Positions 8,405 to 17,679 of a stretch of 64,000 bases of DNA are shown here, piece by piece. Below the pieces are notes generated by a model. The model searched no databases, was not told where the DNA came from, and saw nothing but the letters and a program-made list of their open reading frames with translations. Position 1 is the first letter of the stretch. Every line of letters starts with the position of its first letter. Position numbers and translations under genes: made by a program. Where the stretch lies: contig JAURYL010000060.1 of NCBI GenBank assembly GCA_030653935.1, positions 1 through 64,000 on the forward strand, in the 5' to 3' direction. Origin of the DNA: Pseudomonadota bacterium. GTDB taxonomy: Bacteria; Pseudomonadota; Gammaproteobacteria; Burkholderiales; Thiobacillaceae.

Positions 8405-9994
8405 ATGCCCCGTTCAGCCGAAGACCGCACGCACTGGCTTCTCCCGGGGGGCGCCACAACCTTTATCGTCATCGCCCTGATTTTGTTCACGCTCGCGGCC
8501 GGCATTCGCGGTCTCGGCGTCGCCAAGGGGCCGGCGGAATTCCAGCCGGTGCGGCAGTATTTCTCCATGATGATCGCGCGCTATCTTCAGCACAGCGGCG
8601 ATCCCGGACTTTCCGCGGAACAGCGGACTTACCTCGAGAACACCCGGCAACCGATCCACGAGCCGCCGGTCACGGAATGGCTTTCCAACCAGGGTTTCAA
8701 ACTGACCGGTAGCGAGAGCCTCTGGCTACCGCGGCTGATCACCTCCAGCGCCTGGCTGGTGGGCGGGGTATTCCTGCTGCTGCTACTGCGTCGCCTGGTG
8801 CCGCCCGAAGCCGCGCTGGCGGGTACGGCGTTCTACCTGTTTCTGCCCTTCGCCATCGAGCAAAGCCTGAGCATCCAGCCGGATTCCCTGATGATGGCTT
8901 CGGGCCTGGCGGGCGTGTACTTCATCCTCCGGCACCATCAAAGCCCAACCCGGCGCAATCTCATCATCAGCGGCCTGGTCTGCGCCCTGGCGATCACGCT
9001 GAAATCCCAGGTCGTCTTTCTCATCGCCGGCAGCTTCGCCGGGCTGTCGCTGCGGCGCATGCCGCTGTCACGCCTGTTCATCTGCGGGGATTCCTGGCTT
9101 TTCGGCCTGCTCGCCCTGACGCCGCCGGTCTTGTATCTGCTCGGCAACATGCTGTTCATCGGCGGCATCGAGGCCCAGCGCGGCATCATCCCCGGCGCCT
9201 TGTTGAGTCCGCATTTCTACATCGCCTGGCTGTACCTGCTGGAAAAGGCCATCGGTTTTCCGATCCTGGTGCTCGGGCTGCTGGGTCTCGTGGCGATGCG
9301 GGGCGACCTGCGCAGCCTCGCGCTGGGTATGTGGGTGGGCTATGCCCTGCTGGGCATGATGTTCACCTACCACTTCGCGACTCATATCTACTATCACAGC
9401 GCGGTGATTCCACCGATCGCGCTAGGCCTCGCCGCTTTGAGCGCCAGCCTGGTGCGAACCCTGCGCGACCAGTCCGGCGCCTACGTGAGCACCGGGCTCG
9501 CGCTGGCGGCCATTCTTGCCATCGGCCTGCCTTTGGCGCAGACCGCGCGCAGCTTCGACCGGCCCGGCGTCGAGGACAAGGCGCGCGCCTTCGCTGAAAT
9601 AGGCGAGAGGGTGGCGCACAGCAACCAAGTGCTCATGTATGCGCAATCGGAAGGTCTGCCCTTGATGTATCACGCCCGGGTTTCCGGCTGGCTCTGGCCC
9701 ACGGATTTCCACCTGGCTGTGGAACGGGTGGGATTGAAAGGCATCAGCGTCGGCGAGGGCCAGCCGGTCGGGCTCGGCACCGAGGAAATCGGACGGCGAC
9801 TGGACGAGTACCGAGCGAAGGGGGCGCGCTACTTCATCGCCTCCTGGATGGAGGACTTCCAGCGCCATCCGGAACTGGAACGCTATCTTGCCGCGACCTA
9901 TCCGCGCCTGACCGCCACGGCGGATTACCAGATCTACGATCTTGCGACCCCGCTCCGGGCACCGGTTACCACAACGAGCACGGCGAATCGCTAG
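8405..9994 (+). CDS. GT39/ArnT-like integral-membrane glycosyltransferase
   Basis: A 529-residue protein with an N-terminal membrane helix, then about ten more hydrophobic segments and a soluble periplasmic C-terminal domain of about 130 residues, the layout of GT-C family 39 enzymes. The acidic residue in the first periplasmic loop (GPAEFQPVRQYF) and the loop FATHIYYHSAVIPP resemble catalytic and ligand-binding positions of this group. Such enzymes use polyprenyl-phosphate sugars to glycosylate lipids or proteins. The acceptor is unknown. Its TAG stop lies inside a small inverted-repeat element. The genes after it, on the opposite strand, are also envelope glycan genes. Confidence 0.78.
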   Translation: MPRSAEDRTHWLLPGGATTFIVIALILFTLAAGIRGLGVAKGPAEFQPVRQYFSMMIARYLQHSGDPGLSAEQRTYLENTRQPIHEPPVTEWLSNQGFKLTGSESLWLPRLITSSAWLVGGVFLLLLLRRLVPPEAALAGTAFYLFLPFAIEQSLSIQPDSLMMASGLAGVYFILRHHQSPTRRNLIISGLVCALAITLKSQVVFLIAGSFAGLSLRRMPLSRLFICGDSWLFGLLALTPPVLYLLGNMLFIGGIEAQRGIIPGALLSPHFYIAWLYLLEKAIGFPILVLGLLGLVAMRGDLRSLALGMWVGYALLGMMFTYHFATHIYYHSAVIPPIALGLAALSASLVRTLRDQSGAYVSTGLALAAILAIGLPLAQTARSFDRPGVEDKARAFAEIGERVAHSNQVLMYAQSEGLPLMYHARVSGWLWPTDFHLAVERVGLKGISVGEGQPVGLGTEEIGRRLDEYRAKGARYFIASWMEDFQRHPELERYLAATYPRLTATADYQIYDLATPLRAPVTTTSTANR

Positions 9995-10110
9995 GGAAGC
10001 ACTGAGTAATTCCTCTTCCGTCGTTCCCGCGCAGGCGTGAACCCAGGTAAATCAACAATCTGGATGCCCGCGTTCGCGGGCATGACGGAATAAATCAGCG
10101 TTTCCCTAGC
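9990..10110. mobile_element. small MITE-like element with terminal inverted repeats
   Basis: About 120 bp bounded by CTAGGGAAGCACTGA and the near-perfect inverse TCAGCGTTTCCCTAG. Inside is a second inverted pair, CTTCCGTCGTTCCCGCG and CGCGGGCATGACGG. It has no coding capacity. The first TAG is the stop codon of the GT39-like gene. Confidence 0.65.
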
Positions 10111-10133
10111 CCGCGCCCGCTTCCCGACGTGCA

Positions 10134-11165
10134 TTACTCGCTCTGCTCCATGGCGAGCAGTTTGCGCAGCGACATGCCGCCCAGCCAGGTAAACAGCAGG
10201 CCCAGGGCGACGATGGGAACCACACTGACGGCGTGCAGCATGATCGCGTAGCTGAGCGCCTCCGGGCGGGGCACGGCGTAGATCAGCAACACTACCAGGG
10301 TCGCGTAATGAAAGGTGCCGACCATGCCGGGCGCCGAGGGGAGGCTGACGCCGACCGCCAGCGCGACCAGCACCAGCCAGCCGGCGATCCAGGGCAGCTC
10401 CAGGCCCATCCCCTGCGCCAGCACCAGAATCTGCGCGACGGTGAGCACCCAGATCAGCAGGGTGAGGCAACCCAGCCAGAGCAGCGCCGCGTATCCCCGG
10501 CCCCAACGCAGCCCCTGGGTAAAGGCGCTGATGCGCCATGCCTGCCGGGCAATGCCCGGCGCGATACCGCCAAACCAGCGCACCAGCAGGTTGGTGAGAA
10601 GTTCGGTATGGCGGCGGAACACCAGGATCATGACCAGCGCGCCGATGCCGACCAGCGACAACAGAAAAGCGCCGCCTTGCAGGATTTCCAGCAGTGGCCC
10701 ATGCCCGTCCGGTAATGCCATGAACGGGCTGATACAGGCGAAGATCACCAGGATGCTGAGCACGTCGATGACCCGCTCCACCATCACCGTGGCCAGTGCG
10801 GCGGAACGGCTGAAGCCGCCGTAGGTGCCGACGAGATAAGCGCGGACCAGTTCGCCGACCCTGATGGGCAGGATGTAATTGATCATGTAGCCCAGCAGCG
10901 ATGCCTCGAACACATTGCGCAGCGACACCGGGCCGACGCCGCCCAGCAGCAAGCGCCAGCGCACGGAGCGCAGCCAGAGCACGAGATAGGTCAGGGCGAT
11001 GGACCAGAGCAGCGCCGGCATTTCCACCCGCCCCAGGGCGGTGCCGATCTCCCCGAGATCGGCACCGCGCAGCGCCAGCCAGGTGAGCAGGCCGCTGAGA
11101 ACGAACCCCGCGATGATCTTGGGGTCGGTCCAGAGTCGGCGCGTGGCCGCGGGAACTGCCGGCAT
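10134..11165 (-). CDS. LPG synthase TM / UPF0104-family membrane protein (flippase-like)
   Basis: A 343-residue inner-membrane protein with about eight hydrophobic helices. The segments GYMINYILPIRVGELVRAYLV, MVERVIDVLSIL and SLPSAPGMVGTFHYA are hallmarks of the lysylphosphatidylglycerol-synthase transmembrane (AglD-like) family. These proteins move or modify lipids at the membrane. The track start at 11258 overlaps the upstream gene; ATG 11165 lies five bases after the GT2 stop, so the two are probably translationally coupled. The GT2 neighbour suggests joint work on a glycolipid. Confidence 0.82.
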   Translation of the reverse strand: MPAVPAATRRLWTDPKIIAGFVLSGLLTWLALRGADLGEIGTALGRVEMPALLWSIALTYLVLWLRSVRWRLLLGGVGPVSLRNVFEASLLGYMINYILPIRVGELVRAYLVGTYGGFSRSAALATVMVERVIDVLSILVIFACISPFMALPDGHGPLLEILQGGAFLLSLVGIGALVMILVFRRHTELLTNLLVRWFGGIAPGIARQAWRISAFTQGLRWGRGYAALLWLGCLTLLIWVLTVAQILVLAQGMGLELPWIAGWLVLVALAVGVSLPSAPGMVGTFHYATLVVLLIYAVPRPEALSYAIMLHAVSVVPIVALGLLFTWLGGMSLRKLLAMEQSE

Positions 11166-11170
11166 GTCCG

Positions 11171-11965
11171 TCAGGCGCCGGGCTTGCGCTTGGCGAACAA
11201 GCCGCGTTCGGTGAATTCGCGGTGCATCCTGAGAATGCCGAGGAATTGCTGGAAGCACAGGCCAAACAGCTTGGAAATGAAGAAGATGGTGGTGCTGCCG
11301 ATCTTGCGCGCGTAGTGCGGGACCGGCACCTCAATGATGCGGGCGCCGTCATAGTGCGCGCGCACCACGAATTCGGCGGTAAAGAAGGACATTTGGCAAA
11401 CCTGCGGGGCGATGGATTCGACCAGTTCGCGCTTGAGCAGACGGAAGCCGGTGTCCATGTCGCGATAAGGCAGCTTGAAGAAGATGCGCAGCAACCAGTT
11501 GTAACCGCCGGACAGCCAGACGCGGTAGAACGGGTCCTTGCGTGGCGACTTCATGCCGAGGATCACGTCGTAGTCCTTGCGGTAGGGCTCCAGGCGCCAG
11601 AAATCAATCACCGCGAACTGATAGTCGGAATCGACCAGGAAAATCCACGGCTTGGTGGCATGGCTGACGGCATCCATCACCGCCTTCTGGTAGCCCTTGC
11701 GCTCGTCGCTGGTGAACAGGCGGATGGGCAATTCCTCCGCAAGCCGCTCCAGCACAGCCTTGGTGTCATCGGTACTACCATCCTCCGCGACGATGATCTC
11801 CAGATCCGTGACACGGGGTCCCAACTCCGCGATGTAGTTACGCAGGGTCTGTTCAATGATGAAGGACTCATTGAACACGGGAAAAACCATGGAAATGCCG
11901 CCCAACTCGGGATCGGCCGGGCCGCGCGGTGAAGTATTGACGCGAGCGGTGTCGGTTTGCGGCAT
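11171..11965 (-). CDS. family 2 glycosyltransferase (DPM/undecaprenyl-phosphate type)
   Basis: A 264-residue GT-A fold enzyme. Visible motifs are MVFPVFNESFIIEQTL, IIVAEDGSTDDT and the DXD-type LVDSDYQF, then DMDTGFRLLKRE. The length and lack of several C-terminal helices fit enzymes that load a sugar onto a polyprenyl phosphate, which would supply a GT39-type enzyme such as the one at 8405. That link is inference. It precedes and is coupled to the flippase-like gene. Confidence 0.85.
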   Translation of the reverse strand: MPQTDTARVNTSPRGPADPELGGISMVFPVFNESFIIEQTLRNYIAELGPRVTDLEIIVAEDGSTDDTKAVLERLAEELPIRLFTSDERKGYQKAVMDAVSHATKPWIFLVDSDYQFAVIDFWRLEPYRKDYDVILGMKSPRKDPFYRVWLSGGYNWLLRIFFKLPYRDMDTGFRLLKRELVESIAPQVCQMSFFTAEFVVRAHYDGARIIEVPVPHYARKIGSTTIFFISKLFGLCFQQFLGILRMHREFTERGLFAKRKPGA

Positions 11966-12081
11966 GGCGGGGATTCTCGTGGCAGGTTAAAAAATGTTTA
12001 GTTATTTCGGGTTGCCCGCGCGGGGCGCGAGACCGGCCGGCACGATACTACCGTGACGACACCAGGGCGATGAAATCGGAT

Positions 12082-13134
12082 TCATCCAGCGCCGGTGCTT
12101 TCCTCCAGCATCGCCTTGATCTCCAGCGGCGTCATGCTTTGTCCGTTCAACTCGCGCATGAACCAGTCGAAATAGCCGCGCGTCTTGCCCAAAAAGCGTT
12201 CAAGGCCAGCCTCGTCGCGCACGTAGGGCGTGTAGCCGGGGTGGATCGAGGGGGAGTGGAAGCTGAACACGAAGATGCGCTGGCCGTCGTCCAGCATGGC
12301 GCGGGTCATGCGCTGCATTTCCGCCAGGGTGTAATCCTCCGGCGACAGGCGGATGCGCTCGAAGGCGCGCAGGCGCGAGGTGATGGCTGGCAGGCGCGCC
12401 CAGCGCAACCTGGAGTGGGTCAGCAGGCGGTAGAACGGCGCGCCGGCGCCCTTTAGCCAGCCGGCGTAGCAGCCGGCGCCGGGCAGGCCCAGCAGCTTGC
12501 GCTGACCGCCGAACCAGAACGGCGCCGCCGTATAGCCGGAGTAATCGGGGCCGCCGTCGGCGCTGTAGTCGATCGGTGGCGCCACGCTGATGTCGACCTC
12601 GTAACCCAGTTGTTCCAGGATGGCCGCGCTGTTGCGGCCATTGCCGTAGCGGCCGGCCAGATAGGTGAGGGGTCGCTTACCGAAGTTGGCCGCGATGGTC
12701 TCGCTGAGGATGCGCAGCTTCTCGTATTCCAGTTCGCGCGGCAGGTTGCCGGGATAGGTGTTGGCGCGGGTCAATGCTTCGCTCAACGGCGGCGACACCC
12801 AGGGATGCAGATGGGCGCCGATCAGGGCGCGGCCTTCGTCCTGGTAGCGGCGCAGGGTTTCGTAACCGAGCGGCTGGCTGGCGATGGGGTAGTCGATGAC
12901 GTAATTGGGGACGATGCCGAAGGCGTCGAACACTTCCTGCGCGCGGCCGATGTGGCGCATGTGCTCGACGCCGACCTCCTCGCGCGCGTGTTCGCGGCTC
13001 CAGTCGAACTCTTCCTCGGTGTGGATCACCACCGAAAGGATGGGCCGGGTGTCCTCCGGCACCGGGATGTGCCGGGCGTTGGGGAACAGATCAGATATCA
13101 AGGGCCGCGCTTTCCGAATAGAGGTTCTGGACAT
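12082..13134 (-). CDS. polysaccharide deacetylase-related protein (WalW-like)
   Basis: About 350 residues. The opening block PILSVVIHTEEEFDW resembles the metal-binding start of NodB-like deacetylases, and GAHLHPWVSPP and FVFSFHSPSIHPGY supply further His motifs. The NodB motif order is divergent, so enzymatic activity is likely but unproven. ATG codons at 13158 and 13134 overlap the upstream GNAT gene by 68 or 44 bases; I give 13134. Overlap and shared strand imply one operon with the GNAT protein and envelope glycan genes. Confidence 0.68.
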   Translation of the reverse strand: MSRTSIRKARPLISDLFPNARHIPVPEDTRPILSVVIHTEEEFDWSREHAREEVGVEHMRHIGRAQEVFDAFGIVPNYVIDYPIASQPLGYETLRRYQDEGRALIGAHLHPWVSPPLSEALTRANTYPGNLPRELEYEKLRILSETIAANFGKRPLTYLAGRYGNGRNSAAILEQLGYEVDISVAPPIDYSADGGPDYSGYTAAPFWFGGQRKLLGLPGAGCYAGWLKGAGAPFYRLLTHSRLRWARLPAITSRLRAFERIRLSPEDYTLAEMQRMTRAMLDDGQRIFVFSFHSPSIHPGYTPYVRDEAGLERFLGKTRGYFDWFMRELNGQSMTPLEIKAMLEESTGAG

Positions 13135-13954
13135 CCGCCTCGGTGATGCCTTCGCCACGGAAAACCTTGTTGCGGTAGCCCTTCAACTCGGTATGCGGCC
13201 AGGCCGGCTTGCCCGGCAGCAGGCGGCTTTCCACCCGCGTCGTGACCATGCCGGAGAGCAGAAAGTGGCAGCCGAGCACGGGCAGGTAGTTGAGAAACAC
13301 GTCGGGGTTGGTGAAGCCGATGATTTCCGCGCTGGGCAGGTGCTTCAGGGTGGCGCGCTTGTACACCACCAGGCTGCGCTGCTTGCCCTTGCCGACGGCG
13401 AGGCAGCGCAGCCAGGGGAAATGCTTGTGGTCCCGGTAGACCTTGAGCGACGCGGCATCCAGCACCGCCCCGATGCGCGCCGGATCGGTGATGACGCCGG
13501 CGCCGGTCAAGCGTTGGTGTGGCGCCGGCAGGTTGAACAGCACCGTGCGCGCCTCGTTCATCGGCTTGAACTTGAGGAATTTCAAAGACTGCTCGACCAC
13601 GGCCGTGGGCGACAGGTCGGTGAAATGGAAACCGGGCTGGGAGATCACCGCCATCGCCAGACGCATGCTCTGGGTACGGAAGGCGTCCAGCACCATCCAG
13701 CTGGTGATGTTGCAGAACTGTTCGAGCCGGCCGCGCACCGGGTAGGCGGCGTAGATGGCGCCAATGCCGCCGACGACCTGGCCGGCATCGTCACGGATCA
13801 GGAAACCGTTGTTCGGCTTGTCCACACCCCAGTTCTGGCGGAAGGCGTCGGCCCAGACATCGGCCGGGTGGCTGGGGTTGAGGTGGGCGCAAAGGAATTC
13901 GCAGAACGCCGGAAGATCCTCGTCGCGGATGGGTTCGAGCTTGGGCAGGGCCAT
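13091..13954 (-). CDS. GNAT-like N-acyltransferase
   Basis: A 287-residue protein beginning PIRDEDLPAFCEFLCAHL, with a central FLIRDDAGQVVGGIGAIYAAYPVRG strand-turn-strand typical of GNAT folds. The C-terminal half is longer than a minimal acetyltransferase and may be a second degenerate GNAT unit. It overlaps the deacetylase-like gene downstream, which suggests acylation and deacylation of the same glycan. No substrate can be assigned. Confidence 0.6.
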   Translation of the reverse strand: MALPKLEPIRDEDLPAFCEFLCAHLNPSHPADVWADAFRQNWGVDKPNNGFLIRDDAGQVVGGIGAIYAAYPVRGRLEQFCNITSWMVLDAFRTQSMRLAMAVISQPGFHFTDLSPTAVVEQSLKFLKFKPMNEARTVLFNLPAPHQRLTGAGVITDPARIGAVLDAASLKVYRDHKHFPWLRCLAVGKGKQRSLVVYKRATLKHLPSAEIIGFTNPDVFLNYLPVLGCHFLLSGMVTTRVESRLLPGKPAWPHTELKGYRNKVFRGEGITEADVQNLYSESAALDI

Positions 13955-14030
13955 ATCAGGGGAAGTCCGTGGGGGCGCCGGGACGTTAGCACAAAGGCCG
14001 GGAAAACTGGGTTAAGCTGCGCCCCAGCCC

Positions 14031-14093
14031 GTAGGAGCGGACCGCGTCCGCGTTAGCCCTACGCAAATGATCGCGGACGCGGTCCGCTCCTAC
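14031..14093. repeat. REP palindrome pair, family A, between divergent operons
   Basis: GTAGGAGCGGACCGCGTCCG...TT and inverse GATCGCGGACGCGGTCCGCT...AC separated by about 12 bases. It lies between the divergent GNAT and E1 genes, 17 bases upstream of the E1 start codon, so it occupies the likely leader region. Confidence 0.9.
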
Positions 14094-14110
14094 ACACCAC
14101 GCTATCCGCC

Positions 14111-16117
14111 ATGCCCAGCCTCTCGATTCCCGGTTTTTCCCGCGATGCCCACGGCAAGCCGATCATCGGCACGACGCCGGAAGATCTCTACGCCTACGGC
14201 CACCTGATTCGTTCCAGCGAGCAATTGGTGCTCGACCAGTTCTCGCGCGGCTTCGTCTCCGGCACCACCCATACCTGCCTGGGCCAGGAAATCTGCGCCA
14301 TGGCGGTGGTGCGGGCGTTGACTCATCCGGAAGACGCGGCGCTGTCCAACCACCGCAACCACGGCCATTTCCTCGCCTATTCCGGCGAATTCGTCGGCCT
14401 GGTGGCGGAAATCATGGGCCGCGCGGCGGGCGCCTGTGGCGGTCGTGGCGGCAGCCAGCACCTGGTCTGGCGCCACTTCCATTCCAACGGCGTCCAGGGC
14501 GGCATGACCGGCATCGGTGCCGGTCTCGCCCTGGCGCGCAAGCTGCACGGCAGCGGTGCCATCGTCGCCGCCATGATCGGCGACGGCACGCTCGGCCAGG
14601 GCCTGCTCTACGAAGCCATGAACCTCGCCTCGGTCTGGTCGGTGCCCTACCTGGTGGTGGTGGAAAACAACGGCATCTCGCAGACCACCGAGCCGCACCA
14701 GAACCTCGGCGGCGACATCCAGGCGCGCGGCGCCGCCTTCGGCCTGCAAACCTGGCGGCTGGATGATGCCGATCCGGCATTCTGCGAGCGGGTGGCCGCC
14801 GTGGTGCAACAGGTGCGCGACAGCCAGCGCCCCGGCTTTCTGGTGATCGACACCCAACGCATGGGGCCGCATTCCAAAGGCGACGACCTGCGCGACGATG
14901 CCGTGGTCGCGGCCATCCGCGCGCGCGACCCACTGGAGGCGATGGGCCGCCGGTTGCCCGATGCACTGCGCGCCGGCATCGAAGCGCGCAACGCCGCTTT
15001 TATCGAAGCAGTACGGGAAGCCGCCAACGCCTCGCCGGAAGCCGTCTACAGCGACACCCCAGAACACATCTTCGACCGCGCCGCCGAACTGGCGGGCGCC
15101 CCCCCCAGCTATCCGGAAGTGGCGGCAAAAACCAGCGTGCGTCTGGCCATCAACGCCGCGCTGAATCACCTGCTGACCACCTGGCCGGAAACCCTCCTGC
15201 TCGGCGAAGACCTGCACGACCCCTACGGCGGCGCCTTCAAGGTCACCCAGGGATTGAGCACGGCCTATCCTGGTCGCGTCATCTCGACGCCGATCTCCGA
15301 GGCCGGCATCACCGGCGCCGCCATCGGCCTGGCGATGGACGGCTTCCGCCCGATCCTGGAAATCATGTTCGCGGACTTCCTTTCCCTGTGCATGGACCAG
15401 CTCTACAACCATGCGGTGAAGTTCCCCGGCGTCTTCCCTGAAGTCACGGTGCCGCTGATCGTGCGCACCCCCTCCGGCGGCCGCCGCGGCTATGGCCCCA
15501 CCCACAGCCAGAGCCCGGAGAACATCTTCACCTCCATCCCCGGCCTCACTGTCCTTTACGGCAGCCAGCGCCACGATGTCGCCCGCCTGCTGGTCGATGC
15601 CGCGCGGCAATGGCCCTATCCCACCCTGTTCCTGGAGCACAAGCTGCTCTACGGCGAAACCCAGGATGGCGGCGACTATGAAGTGCTGGCGGCGGACCCG
15701 GACGACCTCGCCGCGCCCTTGTTTCCAACCCTGCTGCGCCGCCGCCCGGACGCGGACCTGACCATCGTCACCTACGGTGGCATGCTGCCAGTGGTGGAAG
15801 AAGCGGCGAAACGCCTGGAAGAGGAAGAGGAGTTGATGGTGGACATCGTCGTCCCCTCGCTGCTCTCGCCTCTGCCGCGCCGCACCCTGCTGGCGCACCT
15901 CATGAACAGTGAGCGGGTGGTCATCGCCGAGGAATCGCACCACGAATTCGGCGTCGGCGCTGAAATCGCCGCCAGCCTGCTGGAAGCCGGCTTCAAGGGC
16001 CAGTGCTTCCGCATCGGCACGCCGCCGGTGCCGATCGCCTCCGCGCGCAGCCTGGAACGGCAGATCCTGCCGGACGCCGACAAGCTGATCGAAGACATTC
16101 TGGACAACCTGTACTAA
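14111..16117 (+). CDS. fused alpha-beta E1 component of a thiamine-diphosphate 2-oxoacid dehydrogenase
   Basis: At 668 residues this is a fusion of the E1 alpha (about 1-320) and E1 beta (about 345-668) chains of acetoin/branched-chain/pyruvate dehydrogenases. The TPP-Mg motif GDGTLGQGLLYEAMNLA...VVENN lies in the alpha part. The beta part shows LLGEDLHDPYGGAFKVT, STPISEAGITGAAIGLAMDG and the RTPSGGRRGYGPTHSQ region. It would decarboxylate a 2-oxoacid and pass the acyl group to the lipoyl E2 that follows 65 bases later. No E3 gene is nearby. An ACP gene completes the cluster, which points to an acyl-ACP product. The 2-oxoacid is unknown. Confidence 0.88.
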   Translation: MPSLSIPGFSRDAHGKPIIGTTPEDLYAYGHLIRSSEQLVLDQFSRGFVSGTTHTCLGQEICAMAVVRALTHPEDAALSNHRNHGHFLAYSGEFVGLVAEIMGRAAGACGGRGGSQHLVWRHFHSNGVQGGMTGIGAGLALARKLHGSGAIVAAMIGDGTLGQGLLYEAMNLASVWSVPYLVVVENNGISQTTEPHQNLGGDIQARGAAFGLQTWRLDDADPAFCERVAAVVQQVRDSQRPGFLVIDTQRMGPHSKGDDLRDDAVVAAIRARDPLEAMGRRLPDALRAGIEARNAAFIEAVREAANASPEAVYSDTPEHIFDRAAELAGAPPSYPEVAAKTSVRLAINAALNHLLTTWPETLLLGEDLHDPYGGAFKVTQGLSTAYPGRVISTPISEAGITGAAIGLAMDGFRPILEIMFADFLSLCMDQLYNHAVKFPGVFPEVTVPLIVRTPSGGRRGYGPTHSQSPENIFTSIPGLTVLYGSQRHDVARLLVDAARQWPYPTLFLEHKLLYGETQDGGDYEVLAADPDDLAAPLFPTLLRRRPDADLTIVTYGGMLPVVEEAAKRLEEEEELMVDIVVPSLLSPLPRRTLLAHLMNSERVVIAEESHHEFGVGAEIAASLLEAGFKGQCFRIGTPPVPIASARSLERQILPDADKLIEDILDNLY

Positions 16118-16182
16118 TGGCGGAACCGCTTCGCGTTCCGCCCTACGACGCATCCAACCCATCACGGTAACGAGGTAGATCA

Positions 16183-17289
16183 ATGGCATTCGCCCTCCAC
16201 GCCCCGCGCGTCAACAACAACGACGACATCGTCCAGGTCATCGCCTTCCGTGTCGGTGTCGGCGATTTCGTCAAGCAAGGCGACATCGTCCTCGACGTGG
16301 AAACCGACAAGGCCATCGTCGAAGTCGCCGCCGAAAACGACGGCTACGTGCTCAAGCTGATGTGCGAAGTGGACGACAAGGTCGCGGTCGGCGCCATCCT
16401 GCTCTGGCAGGGTGAAAGCGCCGATGAGGCGGTGCCGGAAACGCCGGTCGCGGCGCCGGCCGCCGGTGGTGGCAACGCCCGCCCCACCGCCAAAGCGCGC
16501 GCCCTCTTGAAGGAACTCGGCCTCGACGCCGGCGCGGTCGCCGCCTCCGGTGACCGGCTGACACTCGCCGATGTGGAAGCCTACATCGCCGCGCATGGCA
16601 TCCAGCGCCGCGACCACACCCCCGCCGTCACCGTCTCGACCCAGGAAAGCCTGCCCGACGTGCCCGGCCAGTTGGTCGACCTCAATGCCGAGGAACGCGG
16701 CATGCTGATCACCGTGTCCTGGCACCGTGACCACGCCGCCGCCACCTATCTGGAAGTGGAATACGACCCGAAGGCCTGGGAAGACCACGCCGCCGCCTAT
16801 GCCGCCGAAAACAAGCTGATGCTGTCGCCGCTGCTGCCGCTGCTGGCCTATCGCTACGTGCAATTGGTGAAAGCCAGCCCCCGGCTCAACGCCACCGTGG
16901 TCAACGGCAAGCGCTTCCAGTACCAGCCGGTGAACCTCGGCTTCACCGTGCAGGCCGGGGAAACCCTGTATCTCACCGTGGTACGCGACGCCGACACCCT
17001 GGATACCAAGCAATTCATCGAGAACCTCGGCGAGGTGCAGCGCCACGCGATCCAGCGCAAGTTGAGCCGCGAGGAAACCAGCGGCGCCACCATCGCCTTC
17101 TCCAGCATGGCGCGCTGGAACGTCAGCCGCCACATTCCCATCCTGCCGCCCTACTGCTCGTTGATGATCGCCCACGCCGCCCCCAAGGGCAGCGGCCGCG
17201 CCGTGCTCGGCGCCAGCTACGACCATCGCGTGCTGTCCGGCTTCGATGTCGCGCGACTGTTGATGGAACTGGCGAAGCCACCCCTGTAG
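16183..17289 (+). CDS. lipoyl E2-like acyltransferase of the E1-E2-ACP cluster
   Basis: A 368-residue protein with a lipoyl domain (lipoyl Lys in VETDKAIVEV, about residue 46), a Gly/Ala hinge, an E3-binding-like domain (ARPTAKARALLKELGL) and a catalytic acyltransferase domain. The C-terminal motif, usually HRxxDG, reads DHRVLSGFD: the catalytic His is kept but the Asp is Ser. The catalytic domain is somewhat short. This departure and the ACP gene downstream suggest an acceptor other than CoA, though that is inference. The TAG stop adjoins a family B REP hairpin. Confidence 0.85.
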   Translation: MAFALHAPRVNNNDDIVQVIAFRVGVGDFVKQGDIVLDVETDKAIVEVAAENDGYVLKLMCEVDDKVAVGAILLWQGESADEAVPETPVAAPAAGGGNARPTAKARALLKELGLDAGAVAASGDRLTLADVEAYIAAHGIQRRDHTPAVTVSTQESLPDVPGQLVDLNAEERGMLITVSWHRDHAAATYLEVEYDPKAWEDHAAAYAAENKLMLSPLLPLLAYRYVQLVKASPRLNATVVNGKRFQYQPVNLGFTVQAGETLYLTVVRDADTLDTKQFIENLGEVQRHAIQRKLSREETSGATIAFSSMARWNVSRHIPILPPYCSLMIAHAAPKGSGRAVLGASYDHRVLSGFDVARLLMELAKPPL

Positions 17290-17354
17290 TAGCGCAGGCT
17301 TCCAGCCTGCGTTCTTCTCAGAACTCCCGAGCAGGCTGGAAGCCTGCGCTACAT
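17289..17354. repeat. REP-like inverted pair, family B
   Basis: GTAGCGCAGGCTTCCAGCCT...G and the inverse CAGGCTGGAAGCCTGCGCTA...C flank about 20 bases, between the E2 stop and the ACP start. Related GTAGCGCCGGCTTCCAGCCG units occur at 25320, 42481 and, inverted, at 44349. This is a second REP family distinct from that at the RAYT gene. Confidence 0.85.
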
Positions 17355-17368
17355 AAAAGGAAACCCGA

Positions 17369-17632
17369 ATGAACCTCGACCGTGATGCCATCAAGGCCGC
17401 CGTGCGCGCCAAAGTGATCGAACTGGCGAAGAACCTGGGCATGGATGCCAGCGACATCGGTGACGACGACCTCATCCCCGCCACCGGTTACGTCGATTCG
17501 GCCGCCATCCTGGAACTGGTGGTCTGGTACGAAGACGCCTACCAGATGCCGCTGAAGCAGGAAGAAATCAACATCGACAACCTCGGTTCGATCAACTCGA
17601 TGGCCGATTTCGTGATCAAGCGGAAAGGTTGA
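17369..17632 (+). CDS. acyl carrier protein
   Basis: An 87-residue acidic ACP-like protein. The phosphopantetheine attachment Ser is in GYVDSAAILELVVWYED, matching the DSxxxxEL pattern. It is not in a fatty-acid synthase context but follows the fused E1 and E2 genes. It may therefore accept the acyl group formed by the 2-oxoacid dehydrogenase and pass it to an acyltransferase, for instance the divergent GNAT protein. The start is preceded by AAAAGGAAACCCGA, an acceptable ribosome binding site. Confidence 0.85.
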   Translation: MNLDRDAIKAAVRAKVIELAKNLGMDASDIGDDDLIPATGYVDSAAILELVVWYEDAYQMPLKQEEINIDNLGSINSMADFVIKRKG

Positions 17633-17679
17633 CCGCGCCCCCGGCGCGACCGCCCGGCCCCTTCACATACAATCCCGCC

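Noticed and set aside
14102-16189. 695-codon ORF antisense to the E1 gene
   Set aside because: Composition is His/Gln/Gly/Ala-rich without motifs, exactly opposite a clear TPP enzyme gene.
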